Source of the DNA: Labyrinthula sp. Ha
Lineage: Eukaryota; Sar; Bigyra; Labyrinthulida; Labyrinthulaceae
Assembly: GCA_015227615.1 (NCBI GenBank)
Contig: JAALGZ010000003.1
Span: 1,798,001 to 1,862,000, forward strand
Direction: 5' to 3'
DNA length: 64,000 bases
Shown here: piece by piece, positions 7,691 through 18,942 of the stretch
How the letters are laid out: each line of letters opens with the position of its first letter
How positions within the stretch are numbered: position 1 is the first letter of the stretch
Notes under the pieces: generated by a model
Told to the model about the DNA's origin: nothing
The model's input: the letters and a program-made list of their open reading frames with translations, nothing else
Databases searched by the model: none
Translations under genes and position numbers: made by a program

Positions 7691-9549
7691 CTTATGGATA
7701 AATTATCAATTTATCGAAACCGAGCAGTAATCACAACAACATTTTTTTGAATACCTAATGAGATAGTGCAAATTGCTTCAACTAGAGAACAGAAGAGAAC
7801 CATCCATCGTGGTTAATCATCTTGAGCCATTGCAGATTCATCTGATCTTTCCTAAAAATTTGATGAATAACTCTAAACTCTGGTACCAGCTCTTGGTAAT
7901 TTTATTCTATTGTTTCGTAATTGAAGAGCTTTATTTGGTATCAACGTAAGTAAATCTGAAATACATGTGTCAAAACCTGGTTTATTCGACTCAATTCGAA
8001 GGACATTTATTTATTCCTAGCAAAGGTACCTTTTTTATGCTATAAACGAAAGGATACAAAACCCAATTGTGTTTTTTATTTGTACATAGTTAAGTAAATG
8101 TCGTGTACTATTCTTAATAAAATGAAGATTTTATTGAAAACAACGACAAGTTATTAACAGTTTGAATAAATGGACTTCCTTTTCAAAAAACTTTACACTA
8201 ATGACATATAATAAAAACATATTTACAAACCTTAACTTGGTAGATATTGCTAAAACAAATTCTGGTTGGTTAAATTGCACTTAACATTTTTATTGTATAT
8301 CAATAAGCTCGTGCATATCAACAAGAACATCTTGCAAAATATTTCATTGATCCAAGAAAAAAGGTAAGAATTCTGCTCGATAAGTTATTTTATCCGAACT
8401 TTCTACGTGAATATGTTGGTCATTGAGGAGTGTTAAAGAATATGAATTTAGTTGAGCTATATTACTAATATACAGTACTTTCTAATGGAATAGCCTGTAG
8501 AATTCATTCCGTGAGTCTTAACTACTTTACTGACCTAATACAAAGATATTCCAACTTTTTCGTATTTTAATTAGCTAGTTTTATCCTTTCAAGTCTAAAG
8601 ATCGAAATCTCTATATAGATTGACTTAAATATACACGTTATGGTATATCTATTAAATTCATGATACATATATTGAGGAAGTGATCTGAGCTAAATAAATT
8701 TTCCCCAAATGCCATCGAAACACTTCATTCATCTTATACCAGAATTTGGAACACTAGAGCCTAGATAAATGCACTAAGTTGACATTTTCTTTACAAACTA
8801 TCTCGGCCTTGAACATGATTGCTCATATTCTAAAAAAAAATGATCAAACAAGGTAAATAAGTAAAAGACTTTGACTAATAATCAGAGGTATCAACAAAGA
8901 TGTCCATGTATTCTTAGCGTAGTTGGTAAAAACTACTATCATCGAGTGAGAGGAACATAGTTTAATAAAACGCTGGATGTCAACTTGGAGCTTTTCAACA
9001 TATCATGGAAAAACCGTATGATTCCATTTATGTGTTCGGTTGGGCATCGGAGTATATTGCAATATTTTGTCCATGCAACTATCAAAGTAGAAATAAATCT
9101 GAGATCTATCATTGGTATTCAAAATTGAGGGCATTTTTATACTCCTGAGTTATTCATTTCACGTTAATCTGATTGGATATGTTTATTTTAATATTATGCT
9201 TAAACTGGTTTTGTATGTGGAAAACAATAATCTTATTTATTTAGGCAAAATTTATTAAGCGTACGCATCTGAGCTATACTCCTATAGCCAACAAATATTG
9301 AAATTGAAATAAAGAAACAGAAAAAAACTAGGGGGAACACAAAAACAAATACCCAAGAATCTGTTTATATGGAATGTGGACGTTAAATAATTTTAAGTGT
9401 ATATAATAAATGTTCAATACAATTAGAAACTTTACTGGGTGAAAGTTACAGGCTAGAAATGAATCGTAGAAACCTTCAAAAAGCCAGATATAGAAAAAAC
9501 TTCGGAGTTAAAATTCTTATCATTTAGAATACGAACAAATAATTTGAGG

Positions 9550-9900
9550 CCTTATTAATTGTGTGTCAGAAGCAGATGCTGCCTTTGATATTAAAAACCA
9601 AATCCAATTCTCACAGTTGATTGACCTAGATTACTTTGAACATCAACTTAAAGAGTTTTCAGTGGCAAAGAAATCCCTATCAAAGATGATAGAAACAAAC
9701 AGAATAGTTACATACTCTTACCAAAACAAATTTATCTTTTGTTGAACCAAATTATATAGTTCAATGAATATTTAAAAAGAGTAGATTGATACAATATATT
9801 GATAACATGTTAATTTCTGAAGAAGCAGGAGGCTGGGAATACATAGGAGAGAGTAGTATGGTAGCGTTGTCAAAATGTAGATATACGCAAATAGCCAAAA
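9550..9900 (+). pseudogene. Decayed Ty3-like reverse transcriptase relic
   Basis: An open stretch to 9745 contains FSQLIDLDYFEHQLKEFS, which can be laid on the RT motif-A region (F-S-x-L-D-L...Y-x-x-Q). About 160 bases on, in another frame, LIQYIDNMLISEEAGG (about 9790-9835) resembles the catalytic Y-x-DD strand with the second Asp changed to Asn. Spacing between the two roughly fits RT with a deletion. Stops and frame changes mean it is dead. The match is by eye and weak. Confidence 0.35.
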
Positions 9901-12900
9901 CTTAAATTGTCAAGCTCTACGTAAATAAATATTTAAAGTGGAGGAGTTGTTCCGTTGAATATATTTTGAAGATCCCGAATAGAAAAATTAGGATATAGCT
10001 ATAGAAATTGTATCTTGATATGTATAATATGTAAAATCTCACCTTAACAATCATTAGTGATGATGTCAATTGACCCTGATGGCTTTTTGAAGTTTATATT
10101 CTCCTTTTATGTGAAGAAGAGAAGTCATGGTAATATTTTATAGGGTATAATTTCTTGGTATTATAGATTTTAGTGTCATCACGAGTGATGAAGTTAAATC
10201 CTTAGAAAATCTAGTTATAATATTCCACTCCAAATATATCACATGTTTCAAATATTTGTTTACCATTTTAGGATAGTCTTCTAAATATTTTTCTGAAAAG
10301 GATTCTCATTACTTTAGAGAAAGTATAACCAGAATCTTGTACGGTAATCTTTATTCATTCTTGTTACTTTGCCATTTACTACAACCTTGATTAAACACTT
10401 TCCGAATATTTAGTAGCATTATCTTCTTAATAACCAAATAAAAGGGAAGCTCTTCACTAGATTCTTACTCAAAAGAGCTTAATTTGTCAAAGAAAAACAA
10501 AATAATTATTGGAGCTTAGTTACAGTTATTTTTGAGCGAGGTATCTTTAAAAGTTACGACTGGATTTGACTAGGGATGAATTTGTCATTTTTGAGAATAT
10601 AGTTAATTGAAAAGGTGTCACTGACATTATCCATAAGCTCAAAATCTTGGTTGCATATAAAAAGTACCTTTAAAAGAGGTTCAAGAACACCTGAAGAGTG
10701 AAACTAGCTATATGTATTTTTTTCTCATGAATATCCAGGGTGTGACTTTGAGCTTTAGGTATGTAACCGGTACCCGGGTGATTATTTTAACAGTATACTT
10801 TTTGAGAAAGACGACGCTAAACTTCGAATATATATATATACACACATATACTCAGGATGGAAAAGATACAGGTGTCCACAGATAGTACACAAGAGTCTCT
10901 AAAAACTTGAGCAAGATTTCCCTGCTCAAAATATATTTATTTTGAAGACGAGAATATTATAATCATCTTATTTTTGAAATAGATCTAGCAGTAATCGTAA
11001 GAGTTGGGAAGATAGACCGAACGAGTTCGATTTTAGGATAAACTTTTCAAGTTTTGAAAAGCGGAAAATACCACGCAAACTAAGAGTACATATTATATAA
11101 TCATACCTTGGTGTAGGTTGGTTACGGCAAAGATATCGTTTCTTATGACGGATGGAAATAGGCTTTTGCTGCAAAAAGAATAGTTTATATTTCGCTTTGA
11201 AATAACTCAAAATGAAGATGTTGTCAAAAAGGAGAACATGAAGTAAGAGATATAATTCATCAAACTGCTTTGAATATTGAATCGCCAGTAAGAACAAACT
11301 GCCTAAGTAAGGATGTCATTGAGAAGAGTTAATGACGCTGAAATTTGATTTTGAACTACCAAAATATATAGTGACAGCAAGTAATATTGAAAACATTCTT
11401 GAACTTTCTCTTGAACCTTTGCCTTAAAGCATATTTTTGATCGATGGCTTCATCTTAAAAGTTTTCTCTTAATACCTTTACCATATATCCCATCCTTTTC
11501 AATATAAAATTGCCTGAACACCAAATTTTTCCAAATGTAATAACTCAGACTATAGCATTTTTCAAATTCAAATTGTATTAAACATCTCTTCCAAGATACG
11601 GTGTTAAGAAACATGTACCCTTAATGTAAAAGATTTTCATATATTGAAATAAGAATTATTCCGTACAATTAATTAGTGCTGAAGATTCTCATTCTTTGAA
11701 AGCCAAGATTTAATATACCTTCATTTTGTGCTCTACATTTGGACAACAACTTATGAAATACATATGTGGTCCCAAAGCCTAAACTCATCATCAAACCCCA
11801 TCTTATCTGTATAGCTGAACCTATGAAACTCATGCAAGGTCTTGTCGTTTCTTTTAACTATATTATTTTTTCTTAGATCAATACAAACCTAAGTAAAAGT
11901 GATTAATTTCATCTTTTCTTTAATTCTGTATATCATAGGTATCTTGTGAGAAGTGTAATCATTTCTATGTTACGTTTTAATTTATGAAGAGGTATTTAAT
12001 TTTCTTTCTATATAAACCTTTAATCTTTTTTCTAAGCAATTGACGTCAGCTACTAGTTTCTTTTTTTCCTTGATTACGCAATAAGATGTCTAAATATATA
12101 TGTGCATGTTGTAGTAATTTGTATTGAACTTGATAACACTTCCTATAAAGCATACAAAACTACCTCTGAAATTGTTCCTGATCTTTTAAAATAATTCTTT
12201 TAATTTTAATGTTCACTCTTATTTATCCTTAGTATTTTTCCTTATCCCGGGTTACTGTTCCTATGCCCGGAGACTTAGAAAGATTCTTTGTATCATTGTT
12301 AATTGCCATGTAGTTAGAAGAAAGTGCCATAGCTTTCCGGTGCGACACGTTTCCGTAGATGTTAATATTCTATCATGATATGAAAAGAGTGTACAAGTAT
12401 AGAACGCGGTGCGAGATAAAGATATGTAGCAGATATAGGTTGGTGGAGTCGATTGTATCATTTTAATTATATTCTTGGCAATTTTATATTGTGCGTATGA
12501 GAACTTAGGGGTGAATAATTATGGAGTTAAAAAGATTATTTCTGGAAGCTAATCCATTTCTTAAAGTCAACAATCTCTAAGCAAAGTATTAGAATGACAT
12601 TAGAATACACCCGGAATGAGCATCTTGACCCTTTGAAAAAGCAATACGAAGATTTTTGAGATACAATAAACGCATTTTTGAAAATTTTCAAAACATTAAA
12701 ATATCGTTTAAAGGAGAACTCTATATTTCTAATTGGAGTTTTTTTTCACACTGCACACCTAATCACATCTCATTTATATCATGTGTGGTACTTACAAGTA
12801 CTGCAGAGAATTATGCCCTGATTAATTGGGCCATTGAGAGAGTATTAGTGTATTGACACTGCTAGGTTAATCAACTAATTCTTACACAACCTCCAAAATT

Positions 12901-13637
12901 AAGCATAAAAACTTTTTGAATTTGTCACAGTACGACATAGTAGCCTTTTCCCATGAAGCTCCAAGTATAAAGAAATGGTTCTTGTTAATTAGAGAATCCT
13001 GATGAGTATGAAGAGACAATTTATGTGTACAATTATTGTCGAGTTGTTTTCACATTTTTAAAAACTGGCAGTGTTAGGATTTAAGTGGTATATCTTCAAA
13101 ATGTAACGATTTCTAGATGACCAGTTGCGTATTTAATCTAACTCTGCTTAGTTACTCGTTTCTTTTTATAGAACTTAATTTCTTCCTTTTTAGATTCGTT
13201 GTACTCTCAAAAGAATAAATTTGAGTTAAGTCATTTTTAAACTCTTACCTCTTTCTTTATTAAGTCTTCTTGTTTCACTCTAGAAAAACTAGTTCTCCTT
13301 TTCGCAGCTATATTTTTATTGTGATTCCGAATAAGAAACATTTTTTAAATCCTTGTTATGCTGAGTTAATTCAAGCCCTATAGTTTTTGATTTTCCTAAT
13401 AGTTACTGTTCAATAAGAAGTTTATAGCTATACTTCCCTTGATTACTAAATTACTATTCTTTCTATCTAAACAAAACTCTTTCCTGTAGACTTCATTCTT
13501 ATTAAGAGAGAAGAGAATATACAATAAGATATTAATTTTAAACAATTTAATATTCTACTCAAGTCTAAACTTCTATCTCTTATACAGTTCAAATTCTATA
13601 CAAGACCTAATGTTTAAACTTGACACTGACATTTTAC

Positions 13638-14831
13638 TTAAGCTATCTCAAATGCAGACACTTCTGGAAATTTATTAATAAGCATTTGATATACTTGTTT
13701 TTTTGATGAACCAAGACCTTCATCTGCATCCTGGAGACAAAAAAAAGTACTAGGTTTCTCAAAAAAATCTTCAAACAACTTCATTTCATCCTCTGTTTGC
13801 TTATTGAACACATTCCACCAAGTTATATTTTCATTAAAAACATAATCTGTGGATTTAAACCATCCAGGATGTGCCTGTATATAAAATATATATGCAAAGT
13901 GTATTTCAATCGCATCATACCTACGAAATTTTGCATGAGAGCTTTTAATCATATCTTTTTCAAAATATTTCCAAACTTCTTCTACAATTTGTTTATTGAA
14001 AAAATATGGAGCATGAGAAGGAACTCTAATCTTTATATTTTGACCAATACCATAACTATGAAGTATATTTGTTATTTCTTTCACTCGTTTACTTGCAAAT
14101 TTATCTAAATATATTTTATGTCCATTTTGAACGGTATAAAAATTTTCCATAGTAATATTTTGTCCAAAGAAAAAATCATCATTTAGATAAATATAATTAT
14201 CACTCAATCCTGGAATTCTAAAGAGGTGTAATTCTATTGATCCAGAGCGAAAAACTGGTAGATCTGCAGCAAATTCACCAACAAAGATATCTTTATGAAG
14301 AACAATATGTATTTTTGGATGAGATATATTTAACCATTTTGGAACTTGTGATTCCAAAGCTACAACAATAAAAATATTATTTACCCAAGGGAAATGTTTT
14401 TCAACAGATCGAAGAGAATATTTTAACTCAGAGTGGTCTGTATATCTATTTTCATCGTTCATATGATGATCTGGGTTAATGTATTTCTTCATATCTTCTG
14501 GCATCACAGGATGAAACTTTTTCTTGTTCTCTAACCAAATTGGATCTGATCCATCAACATAAGTATATACTAAATCAAGCTTGCTTTCGGGGTGTACGTA
14601 ATCAACATAATATTCTGGCGGACTATCGAAATTCTTGTGAACGGATGGAGCTTTTGTTCTTCCTGTTTTATGTGCCTTAATTAGTCTCTGTTTTATTGAA
14701 CTCAAATGAAGGTTTGCTAGTAATAAAACAATAAAAGTAATTAAGGAAAAAAACTTGAATATTGTGAAGAATTTTGGGGGTACGCGATCAAAATCATATG
14801 AGTCGACTGACTTAGAGTGTTTCTTGTACAT
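13638..14831 (-). CDS. Stealth-family sugar-phosphate transferase (GNPTAB-like), type II membrane protein
   Basis: The 397-residue protein starts at a clear ATG (14831). Residues 22-43 form a single membrane segment, giving a short cytosolic tail and a lumenal catalytic part. All four Stealth regions are present: CR1 at about 86-105 (DLVYTYVDGSDPIWL), CR2 at about 129-240 (RYTDHSELKYSLRSVEK ... GLSDNYIYLNDDFFFG), CR3 at about 268-320 (SHAPYFFNK ... RRYDAIEIHFAY) and CR4 at about 362-396 (FFCLQDADEGLG ... FPEVSAFE). The family transfers hexose-1-phosphate groups to glycans; members include the alpha/beta subunit of animal GlcNAc-1-phosphotransferase and bacterial capsule enzymes. It lacks the long spacers of animal GNPTAB, so it is a minimal enzyme. 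Substrate is unknown. The nearest recognisable gene, a GT64 paralogue, starts 2.5 kb away on the other strand. Confidence 0.9.
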   Translation of the reverse strand: MYKKHSKSVDSYDFDRVPPKFFTIFKFFSLITFIVLLLANLHLSSIKQRLIKAHKTGRTKAPSVHKNFDSPPEYYVDYVHPESKLDLVYTYVDGSDPIWLENKKKFHPVMPEDMKKYINPDHHMNDENRYTDHSELKYSLRSVEKHFPWVNNIFIVVALESQVPKWLNISHPKIHIVLHKDIFVGEFAADLPVFRSGSIELHLFRIPGLSDNYIYLNDDFFFGQNITMENFYTVQNGHKIYLDKFASKRVKEITNILHSYGIGQNIKIRVPSHAPYFFNKQIVEEVWKYFEKDMIKSSHAKFRRYDAIEIHFAYIFYIQAHPGWFKSTDYVFNENITWWNVFNKQTEDEMKLFEDFFEKPSTFFCLQDADEGLGSSKKQVYQMLINKFPEVSAFEIA

Positions 14832-17380
14832 AATACAGGAGAATTGGTTCGGGTTTTATTTTTGATTCCTTAATAAAGCCAGAACTGCGTTGAATAATGG
14901 CCTGTGGCTTTGAAGAGTTTATTTTCATTGCTTATACGCATCACCGGATTCTTTTTGCTTCTTTAGGAACTGCGAGCTATCAAGACAGTTTATGAAACTA
15001 TATAGGTTATCTGTCAAACACATTTGTTATAATGTTCTTCGCATAAAAAATCTTAGTATGAACATGGTAGTTTGTATTGGTTAAGTTTTTTTGTAGAGTT
15101 ATTTGAATATGTCCTTTCATTTTTATTACTGGTTGTAGAATTGTCATTCGGGTAGTAATATACTCTTGGGTTTTACTTGCTTCGGGTTTCAGGAAAACCG
15201 GTAATAGATTTTTCCCGGAACTCAATGGGTTTATTCTCGATTCTCGGTTTATGCATTATTTTAAGCAGAGTATCTCCTAATAATTTCTCATTTTTTCGAT
15301 TCAATACTATTGAATATTTTCTCTTTCTCGAATAAGAGTGCTATACGCAACAATGTACCAGTACAACTTCTTCCGGTCGCATGAAGAGTAAAATGGGAAC
15401 CCGCCCAGCAATAATTTGTATCTCCTAGAAACTATTACTAATAGATTTTAGACCGAGTTTCATGACTTATTATAAATGAATTCTCCTTTATTTTAAGAGA
15501 AAGTCCTAAGAATATATCATATATATGCCTAAAAGTTATTGAGAGATAGATTTCTCATCAATTTATAACTCGACTGACTATCGGATATGGAAAAGTAAAA
15601 CAACATAGCTAGAAATGGGGGTACATTTCTTCATAACTCTCCTGGACAGTGTCCAACCAAGCTCTTGTCCTGGACGCAAGTATTTAAGATGACGAATAAG
15701 TTTCTTTGACTCTTACCAACTCGTTATAACACTCTACCTGTAATACACTGAATTAATATCTTCCTTCACCAACCTTTATTCAAAGTATATAGGTTATCGG
15801 AAGAATAAAACTTTGAAAGCGTCCATAGCTTGAAAAGTATTTAGAACAGGACAAAAAAAGTTGCTTATGGCAAAGCAGTAATAAAAGACAAAGAGCGATT
15901 CATCAATAGAGAATCGGCTCTGAAAGTATTAATAATAGAAACTAGATAAATATTAAGTATTTGAAAGAGATTAGGTCTTTAATAGCCTTGGCAAAGGCTG
16001 CAATCGAACCTAAAATAATTGCTACTTTAACATATTATCAGAAAGCAAGGGAGTTTTACTTACAGATTATGGTAAAAGGAGAGGGCGGTTAAACAGCAAA
16101 GATATGTCATATCTCTGTGGAAGGTTCCAGAGAGCATCTGAGAAAAAGATATGGAGATCTCTGAAATATCCTTTGCTGCTTGTGGAGAAATCGGAAAACT
16201 AAAGGTTTCTTATGACTCTCCATGAACATGAAGTTGCCCTGCTTGGTGGGCTATCAGTTCAAGATAAAAAGAAGTAGCTACAAGAAGCAATGAAGTCTTG
16301 ACACTAAGTACTTTTCAAAGAAACAAAGATGAGTAGGGATTATGTCTCCAAAATAACATCAAATTTTTCTTTGTTATACACATTTAAAAACGTTCTATGG
16401 TAATATGAAATACTTAAGATTGAATATTATTACATCTTTAGTTACTAGGAGCACTTGCACAGTATAACAAATGCGGATAGCATCGAGCTATTACTATTCG
16501 TAGACTACTCTAGAAGATTTGAACATTAGAAAGTGCCTGGATATGGCCAAAGAAGATATACTGTTATCTTAGCAGAAAAGCATACCTATGAAATGGTAAA
16601 TCCACTTTTCTTACCGGAAAACATCCTTAAGTGGTTTATGCTGCTTTTAGGGCCAAATTATAAATTGCTGGGCTTACCTTTAAAGTTAGCATGGTTAGAG
16701 AGATATAGAAGATTCTCAAAAGAATAGAACAGTTCTAGGGGTGTACGGTAGGTACTAAAGAAAAACGAAGTATTGCATCAGATTCTATTGGGCACGAAAA
16801 CCTCATAAGAACACATCAAAAGACATGGTTGAAGCAGGGTTTCGCGAAGGACAATTATTTTGAGCAATATTTGATACGAGATCTTTGCCATGTAAAGCAC
16901 TGCCACCGTTTGTGGATCCCTGCGAATAAAAGCTTTTACGGAGGTTAAACCAAGATACAATAATTTTCCTTAGCTGCTATAATTAATCATCAACAAAGAA
17001 ATCTTCTATGATATTTCAGCTGTCCAGTACTTTTTCTACCACTAAATATAAAGGAACACCTCATTTTGATAAGGTTTCACCTTTCAAGAGAAGAAAATTC
17101 AACCACAGTTTACCCCGTTCGCTTATATTTTTAAATAACAATTCTTAAACATATCTCTTAATAGCTAAAATAGGAGTATATACAGTATCTAGTGCCTTAT
17201 CATTGTACTTTTCATCTATCTTAAGGTTGTCCTAAATTTAACGTACCAGTTTCTAAGAGAATATATAATCCCGGAGTTCGATCCGTTTTTCAACATTATG
17301 TGGAATAATAAATACAGATCGTACTAGGTAATATGTTATACTGTCATGGTACAAAACAAACCTAGAGCTTAAAAAAAAGA
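14832..17380. other. 2.5-kb spacer with a possible retroelement relic
   Basis: No intact gene is seen. The part from about 15840 to 16960 is slightly richer in GC and has one weak integrase-like trace, listed separately. A short upstream segment at about 17270-17300 resembles a segment at about 28575-28605 before the GT64 paralogue. Confidence 0.5.
16455..16727 (+). pseudogene. Possible decayed integrase fragment
   Basis: One frame reads IELLLFVDYSRRFEH, a stop, and then an open stretch ending GLPLKLAWLERYRRF. The first part resembles the integrase core strand (LxVxDxxSRF) and the last the K-L-x-W-x-G-P-Y of the integrase C-terminus. With so much lost between them, the case is suggestive only. 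Confidence 0.25.
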
Positions 17381-18544
17381 ATGAAAAGAGACGGTACAAG
17401 AGAACCTGCAAACAAATATCACAACTTTCCTTGTTTAAGGTTTCTGTTCCCTTTAATTTTTATTGCATTCCTTGCTGTAGAAGTTTCTAATCTTCGTGCT
17501 CGACAAGTACGCAGTTCTGATCTCATATCAAAATCCGTGATTGAACTGGATTTAACGGAAGTTCACTCAGACCAAGGGCCAAGAATTCGCGAGGATAGAT
17601 TTACTATTCTTTTATCTACTTATGATAGAGATGAAAGCTTATATGATAATTTGTATCACTACCTTCATTGTCCTTTTGTAGAAGAAGTTTTTATAGTTTG
17701 GTTCGATATAGATAGGATAGTTCCTTCTGAATTTGACATATTTGCTAATGCAGCTGCATTTCCTGAGATAAAACGATTACCAAAAATAACTTTTCTTCAT
17801 TTTACAGAACATTTACTCTCGAACAGGCTTCTTGTTCCTCCATCTGGTTTCAAAACACGAGCGGTTTTTTCTGTGGATGATGATGTCAGAATTGATTTGA
17901 AACTTCTTGAAACCGGGTTTAAAATTTGGTATTCTTCTTATATTGAAGCTATAGTTGGTTTTGAACCTCGTTTCTTTGATTTACATGGTTCTGGACAAGG
18001 TTATACTCCAATGTATAGTTGTCATCAATGCGTCTATAATACAGTTTGGACTACAAAAGGTGCTTTTCTTGACCAGAAATATTTCAGTGAAGTTTGGAAA
18101 ACTAAATATACTTCTGTAATGGACCTTGTTAAAAAATATAGAACTGGTGAAGATATGTTATTATCATATGTTATTGCTGCATCAAATTACGAATCTGGTT
18201 TACCAATAAAAACTATTTCTGTACAACAGTATTCAGATTTTAGATCTTTTAAAGCTAAACCGATGAAAGGAAAAATTTCTTCTGAAAGGATAAAATTAGT
18301 AAAACAAACACATCTCAGACAGAAAGTTAAACCAAAAACAAAGTCGTTGCACAAAACAACAAGCCAGTATAGACCAGATATAAAAAGAGCTCTTGAAAAA
18401 CTTTCTAACCAATATTTTGGAGTAAAAACTGAGGTGTTTATGCTGGAGAACGAGTGGTATTTTGTTAATGGTAATCTTGAAGTGATTTCAAGTAAGAATG
18501 TTTGCGAAACTAGATTAAAATCACAGCTCGTATGCACGCACTAG
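17381..18544 (+). CDS. GT64 (exostosin C-terminal/EXTL2-like) glycosyltransferase, paralogue 1
   Basis: The ATG at 17381 begins a 387-residue type II membrane protein: basic N-terminus, membrane segment at about 19-35, short stem, then a GT64 domain from residue 71. The domain has RFTILLSTYDRDESL at the start, the metal-binding VDDD at 165-168 (AVFSVDDDVRID), GFEPRFFD, and a GEDMLLSYVIA segment at about 256-266 where the family has its catalytic acidic residues. GT64 enzymes add HexNAc to heparan-type linkers in animals and act on sphingolipids or wall glycans in plants. The donor here is unknown. About 100 residues after the domain form a basic region and a second conserved block shared with the paralogue. 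Residues 71-270 are almost identical at the DNA level to the copy at 28.7 kb, while residues 1-70 are not. Confidence 0.9.
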   Translation: MKRDGTREPANKYHNFPCLRFLFPLIFIAFLAVEVSNLRARQVRSSDLISKSVIELDLTEVHSDQGPRIREDRFTILLSTYDRDESLYDNLYHYLHCPFVEEVFIVWFDIDRIVPSEFDIFANAAAFPEIKRLPKITFLHFTEHLLSNRLLVPPSGFKTRAVFSVDDDVRIDLKLLETGFKIWYSSYIEAIVGFEPRFFDLHGSGQGYTPMYSCHQCVYNTVWTTKGAFLDQKYFSEVWKTKYTSVMDLVKKYRTGEDMLLSYVIAASNYESGLPIKTISVQQYSDFRSFKAKPMKGKISSERIKLVKQTHLRQKVKPKTKSLHKTTSQYRPDIKRALEKLSNQYFGVKTEVFMLENEWYFVNGNLEVISSKNVCETRLKSQLVCTH

Positions 18545-18672
18545 AATATATGTACTCGTGTTTTAGTACCACTAAGCAAAATATATAGATTTAAGTGTCT
18601 TTTCTTAGTCTACAAATCCACTTTATCTAAAGATGCAAAATATTTTTATAATTTCTTTTCGCTTTTAACTTT

Positions 18673-18942
18673 CTAAATTAAATGAGAAATTTGCTCATCA
18701 GAAATATATCTTTCAATTCTGAACAACTCAAGAGAATAGGAAGACAATCTGTCCATTTTGTAAGATAGTTTTCTTAGGCAGTAATAATTATATGAAGGAT
18801 TTATGGACACTAAACCAAAATATTTATACATTGGCAGAAACATTATAATCAAGAGTTTGTCATTTCCTTTTGGTTGAGTTTTGATTTGACACTTTCTTCT
18901 TCGCATTGCTTTCAAATATTGTTCAAACACTTTTCTTGACAA
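18673..18942 (-). CDS. Unassigned small ORF
   Basis: Up to 89 residues; the first ATG would be at residue 13. The start is basic (KAMRRRKCQIK) and the rest is mixed, with a short hydrophobic patch. Possible upstream splice sites exist (AG just before the frame), but I could not build a convincing upstream exon. It is convergent with GT64 paralogue 1, ending 128 bases from its stop. It may be spurious. Confidence 0.2.
   Translation of the reverse strand: MSRKVFEQYLKAMRRRKCQIKTQPKGNDKLLIIMFLPMYKYFGLVSINPSYNYYCLRKLSYKMDRLSSYSLELFRIERYISDEQISHLI

Larger units (their letters stand above)
6420..13637. other. 7.2-kb gene-poor region: repeats and retroelement relics
   Basis: No intact gene is visible. 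The region holds a weak coding-like fragment at 6517-6720, a copy of a dispersed AT-rich repeat at about 7255-7690 and a decayed reverse-transcriptase segment at about 9550-9900. Other short ORFs here have ordinary AT-rich random composition, and I do not support them as genes. Confidence 0.6.

Noticed and set aside
10968-11297. 109-residue minus-strand ORF
   Set aside because: Composition is Leu/Phe/Tyr/Lys-rich as expected from random AT-rich sequence; no motif or supporting context.
12261-12856. Short ORFs at 12.3-12.9 kb
   Set aside because: No protein-like pattern and no good start context.
17268-17290. tRNA-like B box (GAGTTCGATCC) before GT64 paralogue 1
   Set aside because: No cloverleaf can be built around it; it is part of a segment shared with the other GT64 upstream region.
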